DNA from: Hermatobates lingyangjiaoensis
Lineage: Eukaryota > Arthropoda > Insecta > Hemiptera > Hermatobatidae
Direction of reading: 5' to 3'
DNA: 64,000 nucleotides
NCBI GenBank assembly: GCA_026182355.1
Contig: JAPFBL010000309.1
Location: 496,001 to 560,000 of the forward strand
The notes beneath the pieces were generated by a model that saw nothing but the letters and a program-made list of their open reading frames with translations, was not told the origin of the DNA and made no database searches. This document shows, in pieces, positions 36,191-44,990 of the stretch (the stretch's first letter is position 1; each line of letters starts with the position of its first letter). The position numbers and the translations under genes are program-made.

Positions 36191-36370
36191 ATATATATAT
36201 ATGGGTTGGGTTTTTTGACTCTGTTGGGTTTTTGACTCTGACGAAGACCGCTTGTTACGGTTGAAAGATCTTAGTCTTGTTTTCCAATTTTCTATTGTGG
36301 TTTTATCATTGATTGTTATTTCACGTGTTTATGTGAAATCCTTTTATATATATATATATATATTTCAGTT
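36191..36370 (+). mobile_element. Solo HHR family b element between (TA)n tracts
   Basis: TA tract, gggttgggttttttgactctg (partly duplicated at 36206-36240), hammerhead, tail tttcacgtgtttatgtgaaa, TA tract to about 36362. It is the cleanest single family b unit. The duplicated tttttgactctg just before the core suggests a template jump or slippage at the 5' side of the ribozyme. Confidence 0.75.
36234..36276 (+). ncRNA. Hammerhead ribozyme motif, family b, intact
   Basis: GACT 36234-36237; core CTGACGA 36238-36244; stem II 36245-36262 (GACCG/CGGTT with a larger loop); GAA 36263-36265; palindromic AGATCT 36266-36271; U17 at 36272; AGTC 36273-36276, pairing perfectly with GACT. Triplet CUU. All core bases fit the type I hammerhead. 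Confidence 0.72.
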
Positions 36371-37012
36371 TAGAATCTGCTAGTGTTTTAATAATTTACA
36401 CTTTATTCAAATGTTAAAATGAATGACTCTAAACTAATTAACAGCAATAGTCTCCAACATCCATACAAAAAGGATTTCATTAGTACTGTTCTAAAAGTAG
36501 AAATTCTGGTTCACTTGTTATTTTGATCAATTTTCGTAAGTTTGAATCAACTTGCAATAAAGATAGTTATCAAAAATTACTCTTCTCTAAATTATTGAGT
36601 TGCACAATAAATTAATTATTTCAAATTTGTTATTATTCATATTATGAATATTATTTCATATTAGTTCATATTTTCTTTACATTTAATAAATCTAATATAT
36701 ATTTTCGTAGTGTCTTGTTTATATATCTGTTTGTTCTCTATAGAAATCAAAACTACTGGACCAATTGGCCTGAAACTTGGCATGGGAGGTCTTTAAGGGT
36801 AAATGAACAAAACTAAGGGGGTACCAGAGGCAATCCCCCAAGTTATGGTGCAATAACTTCTAATTATGGTGAAATACCAGATGAAAATGGTGCAATTCTT
36901 TGAAAAATAAAAATAAAATAAGAACAATGTTTAGACTAAATTTGGAAAGGTATATAAAGGACATTTCAATTTACAAAAGTAACAGTATTAATTTTGTAAA
37001 ATAAAGTTGTGT

Positions 37013-37198
37013 TATATATATATATATATATAATACACTTTTTTGATGAAAATACAATCCGAAATGGACAAATACAGTTCAATGTACATAAAGAAACGTA
37101 GAGAAATTAAAAACACACACTTACAGTCTCTAATTTTCGGTTGAACCGTCTTCAGGAGAGATAAGAAAGGGAAACCAAGCGCACTGATACAGAGACGT
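37013..37198 (-). mobile_element. HHR family a element nested in the Helitron
   Basis: It begins at a (TA)n tract (about 37013-37032) and matches the right half of 2090-2290 in reverse. The opposite end is near cagagacgtgg, where the helicase frame resumes. It carries an intact-looking hammerhead. It entered after the Helitron, which gives a relative age. The two minus-strand ORFs here are shadows. Confidence 0.7.
37127..37159 (-). ncRNA. Hammerhead ribozyme motif, family a, intact
   Basis: Minus strand: TCTC 37156-37159, CTGAAGA 37149-37155, stem II 37139-37148 (GGT/ACC), GAA 37136-37138, AATT 37132-37135, A17 at 37131, GAGA 37127-37130. Same as 2199-2232 except for a stem II loop one base shorter, which argues for conservation of the fold. 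Confidence 0.7.
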
Positions 37199-37480
37199 GG
37201 TAAAGGGCAGGATGTCTTTATCCCAAGAATTCCAGTCATTCCAACAGATGTTCCGTTCAATTTCAAGCGTCTACAATTTCCCGTCAAACTAAGTTTCGCA
37301 ATGTCCATTAACAAATCGCAAGGACAAACTCTTTCAGTTGCTGGCTTGCATCTGCTTGAACCATGTTTCTCTCATGGACAGTTATATGTAGGATGTTCAA
37401 GAGTTGGCAGTTCCAAAAATTTATACATCCTTGCACCAGAAGATAAGACAAAAAATGTTGTTTATCATGAAGTACTCTGA
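37199..37480 (+). pseudogene. Helitron PIF1-type helicase, C-terminal fragment
   Basis: 94 codons with stop at 37478. The signature FAMSINKSQGQTL, then VAGLHLLEPCFSHGQLYVGC and SRVGS, is the C-terminal end of the SF1 helicase in Helitron RepHel proteins, which unwinds DNA in rolling-circle transposition. The N-terminal helicase motifs and the Rep nuclease are absent. There is no ATG at the left; the frame starts at the nested element's border. The frame itself is unbroken. Confidence 0.85.
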
Positions 37481-37809
37481 TATGTTTATTATGATTTGAT
37501 AGAATAAATATTAACTTAAATTCTTCCTTCTTAAAGCTCAAACCTAAACCTGACAAAAATTAAATGTTTTTTGTATCAGAATTTTAGTTGGGATTAAACC
37601 TCAATAATGGAATGTGTCTCTGTTTATAAGAAACTTAATTTGTTAACATGTTACGAAGTTTTGTTTTGTTAGAAAATATGTTGTACTGTTATAGAATTTC
37701 TGATAGAAATATATACTTAGAAGTTTAGATTCTTTGCTTCATTCAATACTTAGCCATGATTTCATTATTTTCTTATTTTGTCCCAGGCAACGCCGGGTAG
37801 TTCTGCTAG

Positions 37810-38516
37810 TTACGTATATTTTTGTTTTAAATGATATGTTATTTTATGGAATAAAATTGTCAATAATATACATAATGTAGATTGGGAAACTCTTATAATA
37901 TTATTTCAAAAGAAACCGTCAATTAAAACTATATTATTTATTTATTATTATAGTTAGTATTATTTTATTTAATCAGACAAATCGTGGGGCTATGTTAACA
38001 AATAATAGTCCTAAAATTATCTGTATCTTTCATAAATAACTCTGGTACTCAGAAAGTTCATTCTTATCTGCGAAAGCAAATATTGAATTGAGTTTGCTTT
38101 TAACTATTTTCTACTGCAGCTCTTCCTATATATTTCTCTTATTTCAATTTACTGGAGAAATTTTAACAAAGCTAATGGAATGATAAATAAATTCTTGCCT
38201 GCCAACATTTGGCAACATTAAAAAATTGTAAAAATATAAAACAGTTAAAATAAGCAATTGTTTTGAAAACAATTAACCCATATTTGACAGAATGAGAGGG
38301 CTAAAGGGAATCATGCAGAATGGATTTATTTCCCCCCCCCCCCCCCCCCTCTAATGAGATATATCATTCATACCCTATCTTACACTTTCCCTCTTTTTAC
38401 TTAATTGCTGTTTTTTTAAAAAAAAAAGGCAATTTTTTCAATTATTTTTTGATAACTTTGCTATATTTTTTCATATATTATATTATATAGATAATATATA
38501 TATATATATTATATAT
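37810..38516. repeat. AT-rich sequence with a C18 run and TA tract
   Basis: A run of 18 C lies at 38332-38349. TA-rich sequence at 38470-38516 borders the next element. The rest is featureless. Confidence 0.7.
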
Positions 38517-38565
38517 AAAATAAATTCAAAACGAAGGAAACACACAGAAAGAGACACTGATATAA

Positions 38566-38607
38566 CTCACATCGATATTTCAACCACAGTCGTCATCAGT
38601 AGATGTG
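38566..38607 (-). ncRNA. Hammerhead ribozyme motif, family c, minus strand
   Basis: Core CTGATGA at 38593-38599, stem II 38582-38592 (GAC/GTT), GAA 38579-38581, ATAT 38575-38578, C17 at 38574. Stem I (38600-38607 with 38566-38573) pairs with an internal mismatch, as in its mirror copy. Confidence 0.6.
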
Positions 38608-38671
38608 AAGAGCGAAGAGTCCCGCAGGAAGGCAGGGTGGTGACTGCCTTCCTGCGGGACACATCACTCTT

Positions 38672-38713
38672 CACACCTCCTGATGACGACGATGGTCGAA
38701 ATATCGATGTGAG
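38672..38713 (+). ncRNA. Hammerhead ribozyme motif, family c, plus strand
   Basis: Stem I CACACCTC 38672-38679 with GATGTGAG 38706-38713 (six of eight paired); core CTGATGA 38680-38686; stem II 38687-38697 (GAC/GTC, loop GATG); GAA 38698-38700; ATAT 38701-38704; C17 at 38705 (triplet AUC). The stem I internal loop could contact the stem II loop, as known hammerheads do. Confidence 0.65.
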
Positions 38714-38799
38714 TTATGTCTGTGTCTTTCTGTGTGTTTCCTTCGTTTTGAATTTATTTTATTTAAAAAAGTCCGCTGAACCGTTTCTTTTAATTGTAA

Positions 38800-38856
38800 G
38801 AAATTTTATTGGCTCATGGCCTTTTGACCATAAACAGGTCTTTGTCAGAGTCACAA
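38800..38856 (-). repeat. Hammerhead-like relic, family i
   Basis: Minus strand: gtgact, CTGACAA (38842-38848; one base off CUGANGA), a stem GACC/GGTC, AAAAGGCCATGAGCC. Layout as in family b but with different helices. Dead by two core changes. Confidence 0.35.
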
Positions 38857-40024
38857 CTTAAATAACTCCTACTTGTAACTCTGGCAAAACACATTCCTTT
38901 GATAAAAACCTTGCACATTGGTATTTTTTCTTATTTCTGTTTCGAAAAAAAGACACATGTGCTTCAGACCAGACTTCTTCTTTACATTGAATTGTTAAAT
39001 TTAAAACATCTATTTTTAGAGACTTTCATTAACTTGTTTTTTGATACTGAAATATATTACAAGTGATAAAATAAAGGGTTTTTACTGTGAACCCTTTATT
39101 TATTTGGCCAGAGACATTCACAATTTACTGTCACAACACATTACACTGCAATCTAAAAGTGGGGGTTGATTATACCTAAGTAGAATTCCCTAAGAAACTA
39201 TATTTTTAACCACCGTAAAAAAAATTACATTCCTTAAATAAATTTAGTATGAGAATATTTATTATGTGAGATATAGAAACTACATATTACCTTACTGCTA
39301 GGCCAGTAATGTCTGCTTTCTTAAAGATTTTTTTTTAATCATATTATTGAATATGAATTTACTATAATTAATTACTCTTTTAAATGAATGAAAGTTATTT
39401 TAGTGACATTTTGGCAAGCATAGAGAAAAGTTGGCACCAATGAGTCGCATAACTCACTCAGTCCTCTCACCTTCTATTCTATTCTCACTCTCTGGATATT
39501 AAAAGCCCAGATCAAGACATTACCAGCTTTTGTTGTTGATGTTTTGTTAATAACAACCTTAATCCTTTAAGAGAACCTTTAAGGAACCTGACGTAATTAT
39601 ATTATGTGAAAAACTGAAACATATCTGAATATTCAAAAAGGGGGTCTTAGCAGTGATTAAATTTGATACTATGCATTATGTTTTTGTGTCAGAAATTAAA
39701 CAAAGAAGACTGATATATTTCAGATTCTTTTTTTTGTGAATACACACTAATAGAGCATCTGTCCCAATTTGTTACTTTACCCTAATTTAGGTATAGTGAT
39801 CGCAAAAAAATTCGATTCTAATTTCTGATTAATCAGATTGCCATCAGTCTTATTTTCCAAAATAAACTGTAACCAGTTAGTGTCTTTTGTAATCATTATA
39901 ATAATTTATAAGAAATTATTTCTTGTTCATAATATTTGATATTATTGTTTGGTGACTGGTATGAAAAGGTACCATCTATTTCCATAGAACACGGTTATAA
40001 ACATTCACTTTTAGTGCTCTTTAA
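38857..40024. other. Mostly unassigned; one hairpin and one repeat fragment
   Basis: 39072-39103: AATAAAGGGTT and AACCCTTTATT form an 11-bp perfect hairpin. 39790-39830 (gtatagtgatcgcaaaaaaattcgattc) matches the start of the dispersed repeat at 59090. No gene seen. Confidence 0.45.
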
Positions 40025-40350
40025 TGGAGCCAGGGTCTCCCAGTGGCAAAGTGCTGGCCTCTGGACTGAATCTGGGGTACAACATTCACTCTGGCTCTCG
40101 ATTTATTAACGCAGGAGGTGAATAAATTTGAGCATTTCGTCCCTCACACAGGACGTTATGCTTGTTTTGACCTTTCCGTGTACCTTGGCCTCTCAGCCAT
40201 ACCACTTTAGGACAATAAACTGTTGGTTTCGATCCTGTATGAAGTCAAGGGCTTGTTAAAAATACCTACTTTAAATACACTTGAGTTATGCAAAATTTAG
40301 GACTCCCAATGTGGAATATTTATTGTGTGGTATCATAAAGGTCCAATATT
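40025..40350 (+). mobile_element. tRNA-derived SINE, copy 3 (best tRNA head)
   Basis: GAGCCAG (40027-40033) and CTGGCTC (40091-40097) pair as a 7-bp acceptor-like stem around 57 bases, giving 71 nt in all, a tRNA-sized head. Box A is cagtggcaaagtgctgg; box B is degraded. Then gatttatt/aataaatt, gagcatttcgtccctc, a middle part, and the tail aaatacacttgagttatg and ggactcccaatgt shared with copy 2. Confidence 0.75.
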
Positions 40351-41431
40351 CCGCCTATAAGTTTTTCTTCTAGGACTGCTAATGCAACTTACCTAACCTA
40401 GTGTCATTCTATGTGTGAGAATGCAGGTCCATTGGCTATTTGTCATTCATTTTATCTGTAAATGAAGTATATTAATAGTTGAATTGCACTTGAGGAAATC
40501 TTATATTTTACATCACTCTAGTTTATTAAGATAAGAATGTTAAACGAATTGGATAGACCTGTGGTAGTTTTACCTGGTATTTTTAATTGCATTGCATGAT
40601 AGAATTCATATTAATGACAATATCAAAATATTTAAAAAAACCAATATAGAAGCTGTAAATAAGTTAAAATGAGTAATGTAAGCAAAGAACTGTTGCTGGA
40701 GGTGACAGGATTTTAAGGACGACAAGGAGAAGAGAAGATAGGAAGGAAGTGGGCAGTGTCAAATCTAGAAGACAGGCAGACTCGAGGGTCCTCAGTCGAC
40801 ACTTGACACAACAAGACACAATTAGCCCTTGCCAAAGGGTCTAAGTGCCCTTCTAGACAAAGCACAACTTAACCACCTGTTATTATAATAGAGAAACAAT
40901 ATCTTCATTTTACAAATTAGTTTCTCGCATATTTCTTCTAATTACTTCTCTTGAATCTCACCTTAGAAATATTCTATTATTTCTTTTTATTTCTACAATT
41001 AAATTTAACCCTTTGAAAAAGTTATAATTTTAGTTATCTAAAAAGTCACTTATCTAAAAAATACATTGAGAAATATTGCATACAAATAATTTAGCCTTTA
41101 CTTGTTTGGATTTCCATATTTTTTTTTTTATAAAAAATCGGGTGATAATATAATAAAAATTGTTTATGTACACTCAAAAATAATCCTTCCTTTAAATATG
41201 ACGACTTTTTATCACAAAAAAAATCTTTATAAAATTATAAAACAATAAAAATTTTCTAGAAATTATAAAATAAAATATATAAATTATAACTACTTCCAAT
41301 ATTCCAGTTTCAAATTTACTGATTTAGAATGTTATATACCCAATTTGAAATTAAATTTAAGAGTGTTAGATATATTGCACCTTTGATACATGAGGAGGTC
41401 AGGTGACACCTATGTATCAGTTGATACTATA
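40351..41431. other. Unassigned; purine-rich GC-richer block at 40690-40870
   Basis: 40690-40870 is less AT-rich, with gacaggattttaaggacgac, aagacaggcagactcgaggg and gcccttgccaaagggt. No usable frame. The rest is AT-rich. Confidence 0.3.
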
Positions 41432-41528
41432 TAATCAGTTGAGTTTTTGACTCTGACGAAGACCGCTTGTTACGGTTGAAAGATCTTAGTCTCGTTTTCC
41501 CATTTCATATTGTGGTTTGATCATATAG

Positions 41529-41564
<36 letters not shown>

Positions 41565-41675
41565 GAGCAAGGGAGAACGTCGGGCCACCCTTCTCGGGGT
41601 CGGGCCGACGATCTCCCTTGCTCATAGATGAAAAACCATGGCTTGGATTATGCCAGGAGAAGTTCTCTTCACCAT
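41432..41675 (+). mobile_element. Composite unit 1: HHR family b, CA/TA tract, GC-rich hairpin
   Basis: Family b head (to about 41525), (CA)n(TA)n (41528-41562), then a GC-rich hairpin at 41563-41625 (arm atgagcaagggagaacgtcgg with one mismatch), then aaaaaccatggcttgg and ggagaagttctcttcaccat. The same unit recurs at 44760-44990. Two such copies show the parts moved or were duplicated together. Confidence 0.75.
41449..41491 (+). ncRNA. Hammerhead ribozyme motif, family b, intact
   Basis: GACT 41449-41452, CTGACGA 41453-41459, stem II 41460-41477, GAA 41478-41480, AGATCT 41481-41486, U17 at 41487, AGTC 41488-41491. Identical in every core and helix base to 36234-36276. Confidence 0.72.
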
Positions 41676-43559
41676 GACTTTTAGACTAAGCATTCAGTTT
41701 AATTTTGGCTACGTTACCATATTTTTCATTTACAGGAAGAAAAACTTATTCGTACAAATCCCCAGAAGAGACTTAAAGATATTAATGATGAACCTGTTAT
41801 TATTTGTTATTTGTTAAAAATGCATGTTAGCTTACTTATATAATTTTATATAAAAAAGTTATGATAATTTTAAAAGTATTTTACTTTAATAGAAACACTC
41901 TCTGTATAAGCAAAGTTATAATATAATGTCATTGATTATAATAATGACATAGATTATAATATCTAAACTGAGAACACTATTTTTTTTTTACTTATATAAA
42001 AATACATTTTGATAGATGTTGGTATTGCACCATCCTATATGACGAATTGATTCTGCAAAGTTTGTCAGGTTAGATTTCACTCCACATTTCTAACGAAATT
42101 TAATTAATCTTATTTGTCATTTGGGGTGAACTCATTCCTAGGACTGTGAATGAAATTTTTGTCTAACTCCATAGGATAAATGATCTAGTGCTTTCACAGA
42201 TAAAACTGTAATTGCATTAAAAATAATAAAACTTCGCCGATGATAAGTTTAAAAATTGTATACATAACATCGACTTTTTTGATATGAAGATATTAAACTA
42301 TTTACTTCGACAAACTTCCCTAATAATGGCCATCATGTGTCGTTATGGGCGCAGTCAATTCCAACATACTTGTATCAGTTTCTTAATAAGTAAACTAAGG
42401 TATCACAATTATGAGTCTTAAATTTTACTCAAAGTAAATATTCCTGAGATACTCTGAAGTAATAATCATAAACAAAATTTAAAATGATCAAAAAAAGCGT
42501 TTTTGAAAATTCTTGGCATATAATAGTTTACTCTATTTTTTAATGATTCATGTTACTATAAATGGTTATTACTTTTAAAAAGATTGAATAAATTTACAAA
42601 TTCGTTTGTAAAGTTTAAACAAACATTTCATAAAATTAATCAATACGAAAGTAATGACATTCATTTTTTTTTAACGTTGTTTAGTTCATGATAATGGTTA
42701 ACTAAACTTCAATAGAATAAACTTGTATAAATAATTAAATTTATGTTTTTTATCTAAGTATTTGTATTCGTTAAATGAAAAACTATTTGTTTAGTTTAAA
42801 TATTTAAATATTATCAAATACAAAACCGATTATAATATAATTAACAACTAAGTCAATAAACAATTCATTAATATATAAAGTTAACCATTTTACTTCTAAA
42901 AATCCAATTTTCATTATTTCTTTTGATTGTCAGTAAAGAAAGATGCTTTATTTTTAAAAATAATTTATTTGTATATATAACAAATTCAAAAATATATAAA
43001 ACCTTTGAGAGAAAAGGATTATTATATTATCAGAAATTGGTCAATTATTTTAGGATCAAGAACTGGCCTTAACTCTTAGTAGGTACATTATTTGATAGTG
43101 CTTATTTTGAATTCTCATGATTTTTTTTTATTTGCAATTCATTCTTTTTTACAATGTGACTAAGATATTTTTTTTCATATATTGAGATAGTTGATAAGTA
43201 GAACTACCTATGAAAAACATATGAATAGGTACTTATGTAGATAGGTAGTAGATCTTCCTTAAGAAATATTTAATTAACAATAACAAAATAGCGATTTATA
43301 TGAGCTTTCTTATCCTTGTCATACATATCAATTGGCAAACTTATATTTTCATTAATCCCTATTAAAAAGAAGCATCTAATCTTTTAATCAGAAGATCTTG
43401 AATCTCATGACCGCTGTTTACTTTAATGAAATATATATGAGTACAAATATATGAAATATATTCCTAAATTATACATACTTAACCAATTAAACACGAACTA
43501 AATGAATTATATTCACAATATAACAAACAGAACTACAACAGGAATTTACTGCTGTTTCG
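41676..43559. other. AT-rich sequence, nothing recognised
   Basis: No motif, repeat or reading frame worth reporting. Confidence 0.5.
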
Positions 43560-43660
43560 ATAGCCTCAAATAATATCTTCCTGATGACGAGAATATCGGA
43601 ATATAGTTGTGAGTTCCTGCGATATTTCTGCGTGTTCTTTTTTGTGAATATAGTTTATAT

Positions 43661-43712
<52 letters not shown>
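43560..43712 (+). repeat. Decayed HHR family c copy with CA/TA tract
   Basis: CTGATGA 43581-43587, stem II CGA/TCG, then GAATATAG with one A missing from GAAA, then the family c tail gtgagttcctgcg. After it, (CA)n and (TA)n at about 43661-43713. One base short in the core, so probably inactive. Confidence 0.55.
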
Positions 43713-43714
<2 letters not shown>

Positions 43715-44113
43715 CAGATTCAATAATATATCGACCGTTTGATAGAATAGGTGTGTTCTCTAATCGGGGTTCGGTCAATTTTGCAGGATAAAAAATCAAA
43801 CTCTCGTTGCCAACGTTTCGGTTTTATTTAAAACCTTTTTCATAGGCAGAAGTAAGAATTTTTTAACTAAGAAAATGAAATTTACATTATTTAAAGGAAC
43901 AACAATGTTAGCCGGACAAAACCTTCGACTAGACTGAAGGTTTTGTCCGGCTAACATTGTTGTTCCTTTAAATAATGTAAATTTCATTTTCTTAGTTAAA
44001 AAATTCTTACTTCTGCCTATGAAAAAGGTTTTAAATAAAACCGAAACGTTGGCAACGAGAGTTTGATTTTTTATCCTGGAAAATTGACCGAACCCCGATT
44101 AGAGAACACACCT
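43713..44113. mobile_element. Family f PLE palindrome, recent
   Basis: From taacagattcaataatat and ataggtgtgttctct inward, two arms of about 185 bp (43748-43933 and 43937-44113) are nearly identical in reverse, closing at aaccttc/gaaggtt. Each has CTATGAAAAA, stem II GGTTTTA/TAAAACC, GAAACGTTGGC, GAGAGTTTGATT. Outer ends sit in (TA)n. The CUGANGA box is absent from both arms, so the family itself may have lost the ribozyme. Minus-strand ORFs here are shadows. Confidence 0.75.
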
Positions 44114-44139
44114 ATATATATATATATATATATATATAA

Positions 44140-44740
44140 CAGATTCAATAATATATCGACCGTTTAATAGAATAGGTGTGTTCTCTAAGCGGGTTCGGTC
44201 AATTTTCCAGGATAAAAAATCAAACTCTCGTTGCCAACGTTTCGGTTTTATTTAAAACCTTTTCATAGGCCTACAAACAAAGGATAATAAGAAATCACAT
44301 ATCAACATCAAACATATACACAATATGAAAATGGATTGTTACAACTCATGAATATTACAAGGAGAAATATTTCAGAGATACATAAAACAATATTACTTAC
44401 AGAAGTAAGAAATTTTTTAACTAAGAAAATGAAATTTACATTATTTAAAGGAACAACAATGTTAGCCGGACAAAACCTTCGACTAGACTAATAAGATAAC
44501 ATTACAAATAACCTCAACACTGTTCACTCAAGGGAACTAAATAAATCAAATTTCACTAAACCTCAGCACAACACTCCAGAATAAATATTACTTAAATTAG
44601 TAATATCACTTCTATGATTAATCGAACTTAGATCCTTTTTAATATATAACATCTCAAGTGTCTTCCTTCTTTGCTCATCTTTTTCTTTTTCTATTATAGT
44701 TGTATCTTCAAAATGCTTAGAGAACACACCTATATATATA
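44140..44740 (-). mobile_element. Family f PLE copy with GIY-YIG remnant and inverted ends
   Basis: Read on the minus strand: endonuclease C-terminus (44563-44718), 3' UTR of about 270 bases, the family f CTATGAAAAGG / GAAACGTTGGC block, then ttgaccgaacc. The outermost 19 bases (ataggtgtgttctctaagc, from 44173; inverse near 44715-44733) are exact inverted copies, each next to (TA)n. It links family f short elements to a real PLE gene. The inner region 44400-44470 matches the palindrome's arms. Confidence 0.75.
44563..44718 (-). pseudogene. PLE GIY-YIG endonuclease, C-terminal 51 codons
   Basis: Reads KHFEDTTIIEKEKDEQRRKT, then LEMLYIKKDLSSINHRSD and on to stop at 44563. RRK-x-LE-x-LYIK is the last conserved part of the PLE endonuclease (compare LQILEAIYIKEK at 54.1 kb). 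E of LEMLYI would be the catalytic-site glutamate. The 5' side is cut at the (TA)n border, so RT and most of the domain are gone. Confidence 0.75.
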
Positions 44741-44759
44741 TATATATATATATATTCAA

Positions 44760-44990
44760 TAATCAGTTGAGTTTTTGACTCTGACGAATACCGCTTGTTA
44801 CGGTTAAAAGATCTTAGTCTCGTTTTCCCATTTCATATTGTGGTTTGATCATATAGACACACACACATATATATATATGAGCAAGGGAGAACGTCGGGCC
44901 ACTCTTCTCGGGGTCGGGCCGACGTTCTCCCTTGCTCATAGGTGAAAAACCATGGCTTGGATTATGCCAGGAGAAGTTCTCTTCACCATA
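44760..44990 (+). mobile_element. Composite unit 2 (copy of 41432-41675)
   Basis: Same order and nearly the same sequence as unit 1, with a shorter CA tract and a perfect GC-rich hairpin (about 44877-44940). The hammerhead (44777-44819) has GAAA changed to AAAA (G12 to A) and one stem II change, so it should be dead while unit 1 is intact. (TA)n lies at both sides. The minus-strand ORF 44814-44996 is a shadow. Confidence 0.75.

Larger units (their letters stand above)
36691..37809 (+). mobile_element. Helitron, truncated inside and split by a PLE/HHR insertion
   Basis: The 5' end starts at about 36691 with tctaatatat and runs into aaaactactggaccaattgg and gaaacttggcatggg, a pattern known from animal Helitrons. 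The 3' end has a hairpin (37782-37797, CCC and GGC against GCC and GGG), eight bases, then CTAG (37806-37809) followed by T; the base before the start is A, so insertion is A^T. A helicase fragment lies at 37199-37480. The 37013-37198 part is a nested family a element. Rep and most of the helicase are missing. Confidence 0.8.
38517..38762. mobile_element. HHR family c palindrome with a GC-rich centre
   Basis: The arms 38517-38633 and 38643-38762 are reverse complements with few differences. Near the centre is a 17-bp perfect GC-rich stem (gtcccgcaggaaggcag and inverse) around ggtggtga. Each arm carries a hammerhead, facing outwards, and the tail ttccttcgttttgaattta. (TA)n at the left. The whole would fold as one long hairpin. 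The ORF at 38637-38861 only crosses it. Confidence 0.75.

Noticed and set aside
37012..37556. Two minus-strand ORFs of 100 and 82 codons
   Set aside because: They are antisense shadows of the Helitron helicase fragment and the nested element.
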